Shown here piece by piece: positions 45,129-53,384 of a stretch of DNA of 64,000 nucleotides. The position numbers and the translations under genes are program-made. Source of the DNA: Actinomycetospora endophytica (GTDB taxonomy: Bacteria > Actinomycetota > Actinomycetes > Mycobacteriales > Pseudonocardiaceae); NCBI RefSeq assembly GCF_021026375.1, contig NZ_JAJNDB010000004.1, positions 496,001 through 560,000 on the forward strand, in the 5' to 3' direction. The first letter of the stretch is position 1. The number at the start of each line of letters is the position of its first letter. The notes below the pieces were generated by a model. It worked only from the letters and a program-made list of their open reading frames with translations, was not told the DNA's origin and did no database searches.

Positions 45129-45929
45129 TCAGCCGAGCGTCGGCGTCCGGGGCGCGAACTCGGGACGACGCTTCTCCCGGAAGGCCGCCATCGCCTCGTC
45201 GAAGTCCGGGTGGTTCCGGAGGCGGCCCTGTTCGGACGCCTCGTGGACCAACTGGTCGGACAGGTCGGTGCTCAGTCCGCGGTGGTGCGCGGCCTTGACG
45301 GCCGCGACGCTCGACGGCAGGCCCTCGAAGCGCCGGGCGATCTCCTCGGCGGCCGGGACCGCGGCCCCGTCGTCGCACACGCGGTTCACGAGGCCCCACG
45401 CGAGGGCGTCGGACGCCGAGACGTCACCGCCGAGCATGGCGAGCTCGTTGGCCCGGCCGAGCCCGATCAGCCGGGGGAGCAACCACGTCGCGCCGGTGTC
45501 GGGCAGCAGCCCCACCTTGACGAACGAGAGCTGGATGCGGGCCGTCCCGTCCGCGACCCGGAGGTCGCTGGCCAGGGCGAGGGAGGCTCCGGCGCCCGCG
45601 GCCACGCCGTTGATCGCGGCGATGATCGGGATCCGGAGGGAGGTCATGGTCTCGATCAGCGGGTTCCAGGTGTCGCGGAGCACGGCCTCGGGGTCCGCGA
45701 TCCCGGCCTTGACGTCGGCGCCCGAACAGAACGACCGGCCCGCTCCGGTCAGGATCACCGACCGGACCTCCGGGTCCCCCTCGAGCGCGCGGAAGCCGTC
45801 CAGGAGCATCTGCCCCATCGGCGGCGTGACCGCGTTCATCCGGTCGGGACGGTTGATCGCGACGACGCCGACCGAACCCCGCCGTTCCCAGGTGACCTCG
45901 CGCCCGGCGTCGGGAGCATCGTCCGTCAT
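45129..45929 (-). CDS. Enoyl-CoA hydratase/isomerase family protein
   Basis: A 266-residue crotonase-fold protein. The oxyanion-hole motifs are present: AGRSFCSGADVKAGI and NGVAAGAGASLALASDLRV. One of the two catalytic glutamates of true hydratases is replaced in the stretch SFVKVGLLPDTGATWLLPR by Asp/Gly as in PaaG/isomerase-like members, so hydration is uncertain and isomerisation is plausible. It acts on a CoA thioester. It is the last of three minus-strand genes with a FAD oxidoreductase and an LLM enzyme. Confidence 0.85.
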   Translation of the reverse strand: MTDDAPDAGREVTWERRGSVGVVAINRPDRMNAVTPPMGQMLLDGFRALEGDPEVRSVILTGAGRSFCSGADVKAGIADPEAVLRDTWNPLIETMTSLRIPIIAAINGVAAGAGASLALASDLRVADGTARIQLSFVKVGLLPDTGATWLLPRLIGLGRANELAMLGGDVSASDALAWGLVNRVCDDGAAVPAAEEIARRFEGLPSSVAAVKAAHHRGLSTDLSDQLVHEASEQGRLRNHPDFDEAMAAFREKRRPEFAPRTPTLG

Positions 45930-45960
45930 CGTGTGCTGCCTCCTCGTCGAAGCCGGGATC

Positions 45961-47280
45961 TCAGTGCCACGTCTCGACGACGCGGCGCGCGGTGCGCTCG
46001 CCGCCCAGGACGGCCCGTTCCACGCCGCCGGAACCGAACAGCGCGCTGGTGACGTGCACCGGGCCGGCCGGCAGCCGGGAGCGGACCTGCTTGATCCCCT
46101 GCCAGTACCCGGGGAAGGGCAGGTATCCGGTTCGGGGCCAGCGGCTGACGCTGCTCAGATCGCGCCGGCCTCGCAGCGAGGGGTAGTAGGTCTCGACGAA
46201 CCCGGCGGCCCAGTCGGCGATCTCGTCGTCGGTCCCGGCCATCAACCGGGCCGTGGCCCCGGCCTCGGTGAACACGGTGACGAGCGTGTGGCCCGCGGGA
46301 GCGCGGTCGCGTGACTTGTTCTGCTGCATCATCACGAGCAGCGCGTCGTCGGACTCGCGGGTAGGGACCAGCACGGAGTAGGCGTCGGTGGGGGAGGGCG
46401 CGGCGTACCCGAGCGAGATGCTCATCAGCGGGACGTCGCGCAGCTTCTCCCCGAAGTCGCCGGCCACCCCGTCCAGCGCCGGCCACATGGCGCGGGCGTC
46501 GTGGTACGAGATCGCGAGGACGCCGGCGTCGGCGGCGAGGGTCGCCGACCCGGAGGCGGTCTCGTAGGTGACCTCGACCCCGTCGTCGCCGTCGGCGATC
46601 TTGGTGACCTCGGCGCCGCAGCGGACGTCGACCGACCGGGCGAGGGTCTCGGGCAGCGCCGCCATGCCGCCGGTGACGGCGTAGGCGGGACGGGTCCCGA
46701 CGGCGAGGGCGGCCAGGACGGACAGGCCGCTCGTGCCGTCGACCCCGGTCCCGGCGAACGCCCGCACGATGGGGTCGACGACCCACTCGGTGACCTCGTC
46801 GTCGAAGTAGCGGTCGCAGAACTCCCGGGCGGTGCCGTGGTCGTCGGCCTGGCTGGTCAGCGCGTACGGGTCGAGCCGCCGCAGCGTCGGGACGAGCCGT
46901 GCGAGCCCTCGGGCCGCGGTGAGCTTGCCGCGGGTGGAGAGGATCGGGCTGCGGGCCAGGGACAGCGGTTTCCGGCGGTCGACGGTGATCGCCCGGCCCT
47001 GGCGGAGGACGTCGGCGACCGGGCCGGCGGGGACGACGTCGAGTCCGACCTCCTCGGCCAGCCCGAGGTAGTGGGTGAACGAGCCGTTGATCAGGTCGGC
47101 GCCGGTGTCGACGACGTAGCCGCCCGTCCGCTCGGTGCGGGCGAGCCCGCCCACGCCGGCCGCGCGTTCGAGGAGGACGACCTCGGCGCCGGCAGCGCGC
47201 AGCCGGTAGGCCGCCGCCAGGCCCGAGAGGCCACCCCCGACGACGACGACCCGGCGGCCCGCCGGTCCGCCGGCCGTCAC
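45961..47280 (-). CDS. FAD-dependent amine-oxidase/protoporphyrinogen-oxidase-like protein
   Basis: A 439-residue flavoprotein. The N-terminus RRVVVVGGGLSGLAAAYRL is the dinucleotide-binding site, followed by LLERAAGVGGLARTERTGGYVVD, the GG-doublet motif of the amine oxidase superfamily. The C-terminus (SRWPRTGYLPFPGYWQGI, GSGGVERAVLGGERTARRV) closes the FAD site. The substrate is unknown; protoporphyrinogen oxidase, sterol or carotenoid-type desaturases share this fold. The ATG overlaps the LLM gene stop by four bases. Confidence 0.8.
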   Translation of the reverse strand: MTAGGPAGRRVVVVGGGLSGLAAAYRLRAAGAEVVLLERAAGVGGLARTERTGGYVVDTGADLINGSFTHYLGLAEEVGLDVVPAGPVADVLRQGRAITVDRRKPLSLARSPILSTRGKLTAARGLARLVPTLRRLDPYALTSQADDHGTAREFCDRYFDDEVTEWVVDPIVRAFAGTGVDGTSGLSVLAALAVGTRPAYAVTGGMAALPETLARSVDVRCGAEVTKIADGDDGVEVTYETASGSATLAADAGVLAISYHDARAMWPALDGVAGDFGEKLRDVPLMSISLGYAAPSPTDAYSVLVPTRESDDALLVMMQQNKSRDRAPAGHTLVTVFTEAGATARLMAGTDDEIADWAAGFVETYYPSLRGRRDLSSVSRWPRTGYLPFPGYWQGIKQVRSRLPAGPVHVTSALFGSGGVERAVLGGERTARRVVETWH

Positions 47281-48335
47281 GCGCGCTCCGCCGCCGCGGC
47301 GGCGGGCCGGAGGGCGCCGTGGCCGAAGGCGCCGACGATCTGGTCGAACGCGTCCTCGCTCTCCTCGGGCGTGAACGGCGGCACGTACGGGGTGTGCAGC
47401 GCGAGGTGGTCGACGACGCCCTCGTACCGCGCGGCCTTCTGCCGGGCCTCCTCGGGCGTGCCGGTGATGCTCAGGATCTCCACGAGCTCGTCCGGGGTGT
47501 GCTCGAACGCGGCGAGGCCCTCGGAGCGCAGCCGGCCGCGCAGCTCACCGACCTGCTCACCCAGGCCGTGGAGCTCCACCACGGGGTCGCTCACCGGGTG
47601 GACGACGTAGAAGCCGACCTGGCGGCGAGCGCGGGCCATGGCGACGTCGCGGTCGGGGTGCACGCAGCAGATGGTGAACACCGTCGTCTCGACGTCGGAC
47701 AGCGAGCGGCCGGCCTTGTCGGCCCCGGCGGCGATCCGCGGCGTCACCGACTCCTGCAGGAACTCCGGGGTGGCGAAGTAGCCGAGCCAGCCGTCCGCCT
47801 TGCGCCCGCACAGCTCCAGCAGCTTCGGCCCCATCGCGGCCAGCGCGATCGGGACCTGCGGACGGGGGAGCTCCCGGACTCCCCAGGGGTTCAGTGTCAA
47901 CGGGTCGAAGCGGTAGTGCTTCCCCTCGAACTTCTCGGCGTCACCGGTGTTGAGGTAGTCGAAGGAGCGGCGGAGGACCTCGATGTACTCGGACATCCGG
48001 CCCAGCGGGTGGCTCGCGTCGGTCGAGTGGAACCGGCGCAGGAACTCGGGGACCCCGGTGCCGATCCCGAGGAGCATCCGTCCGCCCGACATCTCGTCGA
48101 TGTCGGCCGCGGCGTTCGCGGTCTCGAACGGGCTGCGGGGGAGAGCCGCCGCGAGCCCGGTCCCGAGGGTGGCCCGCTCGGTGCTCAGCGCGCACGTGCC
48201 CAGCATCGTGAAGGGGTTCCGGTAGACCTCGTAGACCCACGTGGCGTCGAAGCCCGCCGCGTCGGCGCGCTGCGCCATGCGGGGCACGTTCGCCATCGGC
48301 CCGGTCCGGCTGGGGATGGTCACGCCGAGACGCAT
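47277..48335 (-). CDS. LLM-class (luciferase-like) flavin/F420-dependent oxidoreductase
   Basis: A 352-residue TIM-barrel protein. It begins MRLGVTIPSRTGPMANVPRM, then DAAGFDATWVYEVYRNPFTMLG, MSGGRMLLGIGTGVPEFLRRF and VPIALAAMGPKLLELCGRKADGWLG, a pattern typical of F420-dependent LLM enzymes. First gene of a three-gene minus-strand operon with a FAD oxidoreductase and an enoyl-CoA hydratase-like protein. The combination suggests oxidation of a lipid or aromatic acyl compound. A symmetric AGTGA-CTC-TCACT site lies 70 bp upstream. Confidence 0.85.
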   Translation of the reverse strand: MRLGVTIPSRTGPMANVPRMAQRADAAGFDATWVYEVYRNPFTMLGTCALSTERATLGTGLAAALPRSPFETANAAADIDEMSGGRMLLGIGTGVPEFLRRFHSTDASHPLGRMSEYIEVLRRSFDYLNTGDAEKFEGKHYRFDPLTLNPWGVRELPRPQVPIALAAMGPKLLELCGRKADGWLGYFATPEFLQESVTPRIAAGADKAGRSLSDVETTVFTICCVHPDRDVAMARARRQVGFYVVHPVSDPVVELHGLGEQVGELRGRLRSEGLAAFEHTPDELVEILSITGTPEEARQKAARYEGVVDHLALHTPYVPPFTPEESEDAFDQIVGAFGHGALRPAAAAAERA

Positions 48336-48989
48336 GGTGCTCCTTGGTGCGGTCGGGGGCGAGGTCGCCGACGCCGAGGGACCGACCGGTCGACCTCAGA
48401 CTGACAGTGACTCTCACTTTCGCAGTGGGTGCCATCCTGGTGGTGGGTCCCGCAAAAGTCCAGACGGGCCGGCCGGCCGGCCGGTGTCACCGGTGTGGTC
48501 GCGGCCGGGCCAGGCGGGCGACGATGACGTCCCGGTGATCACGCGTGCCTGGCCTCCGCCATCTGAACATCATCACCACGCGAATGGTGAATCGGTCCTC
48601 ATAAGAAAATTCCCACCGACCTCGAGAACTCGACGCCGATTGTCACGCACCGTCGTCCCGGATCGATCTCACTCTCGGTCGCGGCATGAATTGCGGCAGT
48701 GACCGACGCAATTGTCCCGCGGACCGGACGGCGGGCCCCGAAGTGCGGATCTCTTCACTGAAACCCCTGGTCCGGGTTGGTCTCCGGTCACCTCGGACTG
48801 CTTCTCCCGGATCCTCGAGCAGTCGGTCATGACACATCCTTGACACCGAACCGCGTCCCTGATGCTCTGGTCGGAGAAAGTGATTCGGGGGCTTTACCGA
48901 GATCTGTCGTCCGGGTTCGTCCTGGACGATGCGCGTCTTCCCCCGGTGGGGAGAGAATTCGATCGCGAGGATCGACGGGGGGTGGCTCC
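48336..48989. other. Long AT-rich intergenic region
   Basis: This 654-bp gap lies between the divergent LLM operon and the receiver-like gene. Its centre, about 48540-48960, is much more AT-rich than the genes. It holds the palindrome at 48406-48418, four consecutive GGCC tetramers near 48465-48484 followed by CCGGTG-T-CACCGG (48481-48493), and a TTGACA at 48840-48845 without a clear -10. No protein gene is convincing. Horizontal junctions or a lost gene are possible. Confidence 0.5.
48406..48418. promoter_or_regulatory. Palindromic operator candidate upstream of the LLM operon
   Basis: AGTGACTCTCACT is a perfect 5-3-5 inverted repeat, of the type used by TetR-family regulators. It lies about 70 bp upstream of the LLM start codon. 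No TetR gene is next to it. Confidence 0.45.
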
Positions 48990-49412
48990 GTGACCGTACG
49001 GGACATCGGGTCACGGCTCGGCGACGGCGTGCTCGTGGCCGTCGCCGAGGTGCCCGTCGTGCGGGTGCTGTTGATCCTCCGGGAGCACCGGCTGCTGGCC
49101 GACGTGCTGGCGCACCACCTGCACGACGAGCCGCGCCTCCTGTTCGCCGGTCGGGCCGACGGGACCGAGGACCATGCGGCTGCGATCGTCCGGACGCGGG
49201 CCGACGCCGTCGTCACCACCGATCCGGAGGTCGCGCGGTCCGTGCTCGCGCGGTTCCCGCTGATCGCCGTGGTGGTCCTGGCGGCGGGTGACCGTCACTG
49301 CGAGCCGGTGACCGTGACCCGTCCGGGGGTGACGGCGTGGATCCCGCGCTCGTGCGGCGTGGACGAGCTCCTGCACGTGCTGCGCGAGCTGCCGGCCCGA
49401 GACGACCGGTGA
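48990..49412 (+). CDS. Degenerate receiver-like protein without DNA-binding domain
   Basis: A 140-residue protein with the alpha/beta order of a NarL-type receiver: VRVLLILREHRLLADVLAHHL, DEPRLLFAGRADG, RADAVVTTDPEVA, LIAVVVLAAGD, GVTAWIPRSCGVDELLHVLREL. The acidic pocket at strand 1 is lost (LILREH for LVDDH) and the acceptor strand reads VVTTD, out of register with the usual D. No helix-turn-helix follows. It is probably a phosphorylation-independent protein-interaction module. GTG 48990 is chosen at the start of the fold. It precedes a similar gene at 49519. Confidence 0.6.
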   Translation: MTVRDIGSRLGDGVLVAVAEVPVVRVLLILREHRLLADVLAHHLHDEPRLLFAGRADGTEDHAAAIVRTRADAVVTTDPEVARSVLARFPLIAVVVLAAGDRHCEPVTVTRPGVTAWIPRSCGVDELLHVLRELPARDDR

Positions 49413-49518
49413 GGCGCCCGCACTCTCGTCGCCCCGGCAGGACCGCCGGACCGTTCCACAGGATTCACCCAGGTTCGTGCGGGCTCCCACCAAGGATCGG
49501 GCGACATGCTGACTCACC

Positions 49519-50043
49519 GTGAAGCCAGAGACGGCCGCCCGGGTCGCGGAGAGCTGGTACCGGATCGCCGGCGAGGTCGGCGACCCGGGAGGCTGCCGGG
49601 AACTCGATCCGGTGGCGCTCGCCGACGGTGAACGTCTCCGGGTCGACGTCGTGGGTATGCCCGACCTCGCCGCCGCACTGGCCGAGCTGGCCGCCCCGGC
49701 GTGGGACGTCCGCGCCGTGGACACCGACCGGGCGGTGTCGGCGCGGGCCGACGCCGTCGTCGTCCACGCCCCCCGGGCGTCCCGGGTCACGACGATCCGC
49801 GCCGCGGCGGTCCGGGCCCGGCTGGTCGCGACGTTCCGCGGTCCGGCTCCCGGTCCGGCGCGCGAGGTGGCCCTGCGGGCGGGGGTCGACGCGTGTGTCC
49901 AGGGCTCGTCGGCCGCCGTGGTGGCGACCTATCTCGGTCACCTGTGCGGTCGGCCGGTGGAGCGCGATGCTCCGGACGGGATCGGGGAGCCGGCGTCACC
50001 GGCGGCCGCGTCGCCGAGCAGCTCGGCGACGGTCGCGAGGTAA
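49519..50043 (+). CDS. Second degenerate receiver-like protein
   Basis: A 174-residue protein with a diverged receiver pattern after a 30-residue leader: LRVDVVGMPDLAAALAELA, WDVRAVDTDRA, RADAVVVHAPRAS, RARLVATFRG, AGVDACVQGSSAAVVATYL. The phospho-acceptor is not present (VVVHAP). No DNA-binding domain is seen. The last 106 bases overlap the end of the GT4 gene on the other strand. Together with the gene at 48990 it may form a pair of regulatory modules for the polysaccharide cluster; this is inference from location. Confidence 0.55.
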   Translation: MKPETAARVAESWYRIAGEVGDPGGCRELDPVALADGERLRVDVVGMPDLAAALAELAAPAWDVRAVDTDRAVSARADAVVVHAPRASRVTTIRAAAVRARLVATFRGPAPGPAREVALRAGVDACVQGSSAAVVATYLGHLCGRPVERDAPDGIGEPASPAAASPSSSATVAR

Positions 50044-51179
50044 CGACGGCGCTGGTGCTCCCAGCGCAGCGGTTCGCTCGTCGCCCGGGCGGCGGCGACC
50101 AGCGCGGCCCTCCGGGCCGGATCCCGGTGCAGCGCCAGCAGGACCTGGGCGAGGTCGTCGGGATCGTCGGCGGCGAAGAGCGCCACGGAGTCGCCGAACG
50201 TCTCCTGCATCGAGCGGGTCCGCGACGAGACCACGGGCAGGCCCATCGCGACGAAGTCGAAGACCTTGCCGGGCAGGGCGACGTCGCGGAACGGGTCCGG
50301 GCGCACGGCGAGCACCCCGATGTCGGCCCGGCCGAGCGCCGCGACGAGGTCCGGCATCGGGACGAACCGGCCGCTGAACGCGACGAGGCCGACGATGTCG
50401 AGGTTCTCCGCCAGGTGGCGCAACCGCGGCAGGTCGGAGCCGTCGCCGTAGACCTCGAGGCGCAGCCCCGGGATCCGCCCCCGCAGCCGGGCCACGGACC
50501 GCAGGACGGTGTCGAGGCCGTAGTGCTCCTCGACCGTCCCGTGGCTGATCAGCGTGAAGGTCCCGGTCCCGGCGGTCTCCCGTTCGGCCGGCGGGACGAA
50601 CACCCCGGGATCGGCCCCGTCCATGACGGTCGTGACGCGCGCCGGGTCGGCGCCGCGGCCGACGAACGTCTCCCGCATCTGCTCGGTCGGGGTGATCGCG
50701 TGGTCTGCCACGGCGATGGCGCGCTGCTCGAGGACCTCGAGGAGCCGCACGACGGGGTGCGTGGGCCCGACGCCGAACTTGGTCGCGAAGAACTCCGGCA
50801 TGCACTCCTGCAGGTCGAGCAGGACGCGTGCCCCCAGCGCCCGGGGCAGGAGCCCGGCGAGCACCAGGACATCCGGCAGCGAGTGGATCTGGACGAGGCG
50901 GTACCGGCGCCGGAGGTGCCGGGCCGCCACCAGGATCGTCGCCGCGACGAGGAACGCGGCGTACTCGACGGCGTAGCCCGCCGCACCACCGCCCTGGCGG
51001 TGGCGCAGCGGGACGCGACGGATCCGGACCGCGCCGAGCTGCTCGCGGGCCGGCTCGCCCGGGGCGCGCAGGCAGATCACGTCGACGTCGAAACCGTCCT
51101 CGGCGAGGGCCTGGGCGGCCCGCGCGACGCGGCTGTCCCGGGGCACGTAGTGCTGGCGCACCACGCACGCGCGCCTCAC
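49938..51179 (-). CDS. Glycosyltransferase family 4
   Basis: A 413-residue GT-B glycosyltransferase. N-domain: HYVPRDSRVARAAQALAEDGFDVDVIC and LVQIHSLPDVLVLAGLLPRAL. C-domain: ISHGTVEEHYGLDTVLRSVARL, YGDGSDLPRL, then the donor site KVFDFVAMGLPVVSSRT, which stands for the EX7E motif but with Asp/Met replacing the first Glu pair. It probably adds a sugar to the lipid-linked repeat unit of the local polysaccharide. The GTG at 51179 overlaps the lipoprotein gene stop. It is the last gene of the minus-strand cluster. Confidence 0.85.
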   Translation of the reverse strand: MRRACVVRQHYVPRDSRVARAAQALAEDGFDVDVICLRAPGEPAREQLGAVRIRRVPLRHRQGGGAAGYAVEYAAFLVAATILVAARHLRRRYRLVQIHSLPDVLVLAGLLPRALGARVLLDLQECMPEFFATKFGVGPTHPVVRLLEVLEQRAIAVADHAITPTEQMRETFVGRGADPARVTTVMDGADPGVFVPPAERETAGTGTFTLISHGTVEEHYGLDTVLRSVARLRGRIPGLRLEVYGDGSDLPRLRHLAENLDIVGLVAFSGRFVPMPDLVAALGRADIGVLAVRPDPFRDVALPGKVFDFVAMGLPVVSSRTRSMQETFGDSVALFAADDPDDLAQVLLALHRDPARRAALVAAARATSEPLRWEHQRRRYLATVAELLGDAAAGDAGSPIPSGASRSTGRPHR

Positions 51180-52051
51180 GACCACTGCAACCACGGTTTG
51201 TCGTTCAGGGCGCGCTGCACCCGGCTGATGTAGTTGACCGCGCCCGGGGTGTACCAGGCACCGGCGTTCCAGCGGCCGACGCAGCCCCACAGGTCGCCGG
51301 GGTGGTAGTTGGCGCCGAGCCACGGCTCCCAGCCCTCGTAGCAGGCCCGGATGACCGCGCCGTAGGTGTCGAGCGCGTACGCGGTGGAGTTCTCGGTCCA
51401 GGGCCAGCCGCCGTAGCCGGGCTGGGTCGGGTCGTTCAGGGTGCACCACTTGGCCTGCATGATCCCGAAGCTGGACGGACCGCCCGGACCGTAGGGCGCG
51501 GCCGCGGGCGAACCGCCGCAGTCGCCGAAGTCGCCGTAGCCCTGCTGGTCGACCGGCTTGCCGTCCGGGTCCTTGTGGTTCTGGTACCAGCCCGACTCGA
51601 CGACGGCCTCCGCGCGGATCAGGTCGTCGGGCAGCCCCCACTTGGCCGCGGTCCACTGGATGATCTCGTCCGTCGTACCGGTGTAGTTGCCGCTGATCCG
51701 TCCGAACACGGCCGCCTCGTTGACCATGCCGGGGTAGCCGGCCGGGCGGAAGTCGGGCGGTGGCACCTGGTGGTTGGCCGCGTTGTTGGGCGGGCGGGGC
51801 TCCCAGGTGGAGCGGCGGACGGTCTGGGCGGCCGTGAAGTCGTCGGGCAGCGACGCGAACGCTCCCACCGGCCGCAGCGCGAAGTAGCCGTCCAGCGGGG
51901 GGCGGCCGTGGGCCGTCGAGTCGTCGGGGGCCGGGGCCTGCGGGTGGGGAACGATGGTGAGGTTGGGGTCGATGGCGGCCGGTGGCACCGAGCACGCCCC
52001 GACGAGCGCAGCGAGCACGATCAGGACGAGCAGCAGGGGACGGCGGCTCAT
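51176..52051 (-). CDS. Lipoprotein with lytic transglycosylase (SLT-like) domain
   Basis: A 291-residue exported protein. The signal sequence LLLVLIVLAALVGACS has a lipobox (VGAC). After a Pro-rich linker a lysozyme-like domain begins near residue 130: WGLPDDLIRAEAVVESGWYQN with the catalytic Glu-Ser pair, PSSFGIMQAKWC as the GLMQ-equivalent, and ACYEGWEPWLGANYHPGD. It may open peptidoglycan, or cleave the exported polysaccharide, to let chains pass. The gene lies inside the polysaccharide cluster. TGATG overlap with the FAD monooxygenase upstream. Confidence 0.75.
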   Translation of the reverse strand: MSRRPLLLVLIVLAALVGACSVPPAAIDPNLTIVPHPQAPAPDDSTAHGRPPLDGYFALRPVGAFASLPDDFTAAQTVRRSTWEPRPPNNAANHQVPPPDFRPAGYPGMVNEAAVFGRISGNYTGTTDEIIQWTAAKWGLPDDLIRAEAVVESGWYQNHKDPDGKPVDQQGYGDFGDCGGSPAAAPYGPGGPSSFGIMQAKWCTLNDPTQPGYGGWPWTENSTAYALDTYGAVIRACYEGWEPWLGANYHPGDLWGCVGRWNAGAWYTPGAVNYISRVQRALNDKPWLQWS

Positions 52052-53322
52052 CACAGCTCCTTTCCGGACGTGGCGTGCGGTGACGGATCGCTCGGGCCCC
52101 GGTCGGGCACGGCGACGGGGCGGGGCGCGACGGGCAGCGCGCGACGACCCGCGCGGACGTGGCGGCGCACCGTGCTGGCCGACGTCCGCACCCGCCGCAA
52201 CGAGGCGTGCTGGCTGGCGCGGTGCAGGTACCAGCGCCAGGCCGGAGCACTGCGGCGCCGTTGCCACAGCGACCAGCCGAGCCGCAGGTCGTCGCCCTGC
52301 TCGAGCAGCGCGACCGGGTCCTCGAACCACGCGGTGCTGCGCGTCGCCTCGTCCTGCAGCGGCCGGATCTCGCGGCGTCGCCGGGTGTCGTAGGCGGCCA
52401 GCGCCGCGGGCAGCTGCTCGGGGCCCTGGACGCCGTGGGTGTGCTCGGCGAGCGCGATGGCGTCGCCCAGGGCGAGCCGGGTGCCCGAGCCGATCGCGAA
52501 GTGCGTGGTGTGCGCGGCGTCGCCCACCAGCGCGAGGCGCCCGGAGCACCAGCGGTCGTTGGTGACCCGGCGGAAGGTCTGCCACTGGGCCCCCGGCCCG
52601 GCGTGCAGCGTCGCGCCGTGCAGCACCGGGTCGAAGAGCTCGGACAGGGTGCGCAGGCAGGTGTCGATGTCGAGCCGGTCGAACCCCAGGGCGGTCCAGG
52701 TGGCCGGTGGGGCCTCGACGATGAACGTGCTGGTCTGCTCGTCGAAGCGGTACGCGTGGCACCAGATCCAGCCCGAGCCGGTGTCGACGAAGCCGAAGGT
52801 GAAGGTCGAGAACAGCGCGGGGGTGCCGAGCCAGAGGTAGGGGTTGCGGCCGGGCTCGAGCCGGGTGCCGAGCGTGTCGGCGTACCGGCGGCGCAGCAGG
52901 CTGCCGGCGCCGTCGGCGGCGACGACGAGGCCCCCGGGCTCGGCCGTGACCAGATCCTCGGGCGCGGGCGTGGCGTAGCGCAGGTCGACGCCGAGCGCCC
53001 GGGCACGGTCGGAGAGCAGCCCCAGCAGCCGGTGACGGCCGATCGCGTACCCGGAACCGCCGAGGAACACCGGTACGCGGCGACCCACCTGCACCGCCTG
53101 CCCGTCCCACACGACGGCGGCGGCCCGCACCTCGCGGGCGGAGACCGGATCGACGCGGTGCATCTCGTCGAGCAGGTCGTCCCAGAACACCACGCCCCAG
53201 CCGTGGGTGACCCCTGGCGGGTTCCGTTCCCACACCGTCACCTCCTGCCGCGGATCGTGCTGTTTCAGCGCGATCGCGGTGTAGAGCCCGGCCGGACCGG
53301 CGCCCACGCAGTGAGTTCTCAT
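52051..53322 (-). CDS. FAD-dependent monooxygenase (salicylyl/anthraniloyl-CoA hydroxylase-like)
   Basis: A 423-residue class A flavoprotein. CVGAGPAGLYTAIALK, then VTVWERNPPGVTHGWGVVFW, the motif VVAADGAGSLLRRRY, and ALVGDAAHTTHFAIGSGTRLALGDAIAL, which resembles the N-terminal domain of salicylyl-CoA 5-hydroxylase and anthraniloyl-CoA monooxygenase. These act on aromatic thioesters. Its place in a polysaccharide cluster is unusual; it might hydroxylate an aromatic substituent or lipid carrier. The C-terminal 60 residues are basic and Pro-rich. Confidence 0.8.
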   Translation of the reverse strand: MRTHCVGAGPAGLYTAIALKQHDPRQEVTVWERNPPGVTHGWGVVFWDDLLDEMHRVDPVSAREVRAAAVVWDGQAVQVGRRVPVFLGGSGYAIGRHRLLGLLSDRARALGVDLRYATPAPEDLVTAEPGGLVVAADGAGSLLRRRYADTLGTRLEPGRNPYLWLGTPALFSTFTFGFVDTGSGWIWCHAYRFDEQTSTFIVEAPPATWTALGFDRLDIDTCLRTLSELFDPVLHGATLHAGPGAQWQTFRRVTNDRWCSGRLALVGDAAHTTHFAIGSGTRLALGDAIALAEHTHGVQGPEQLPAALAAYDTRRRREIRPLQDEATRSTAWFEDPVALLEQGDDLRLGWSLWQRRRSAPAWRWYLHRASQHASLRRVRTSASTVRRHVRAGRRALPVAPRPVAVPDRGPSDPSPHATSGKEL

Positions 53323-53384
53323 GCTCCGATCGCCTCCGGTGGTGCCACGCTGGAGCCGGACCGATCGATCCGTGGGGGGCCGGC

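Noticed and set aside
48465..48493. GGCC-repeat tract followed by CCGGTGTCACCGG as an attachment or recombination site
   Set aside because: There is no integrase gene nearby and such tracts arise readily in high-GC DNA, so it is treated as simple sequence.
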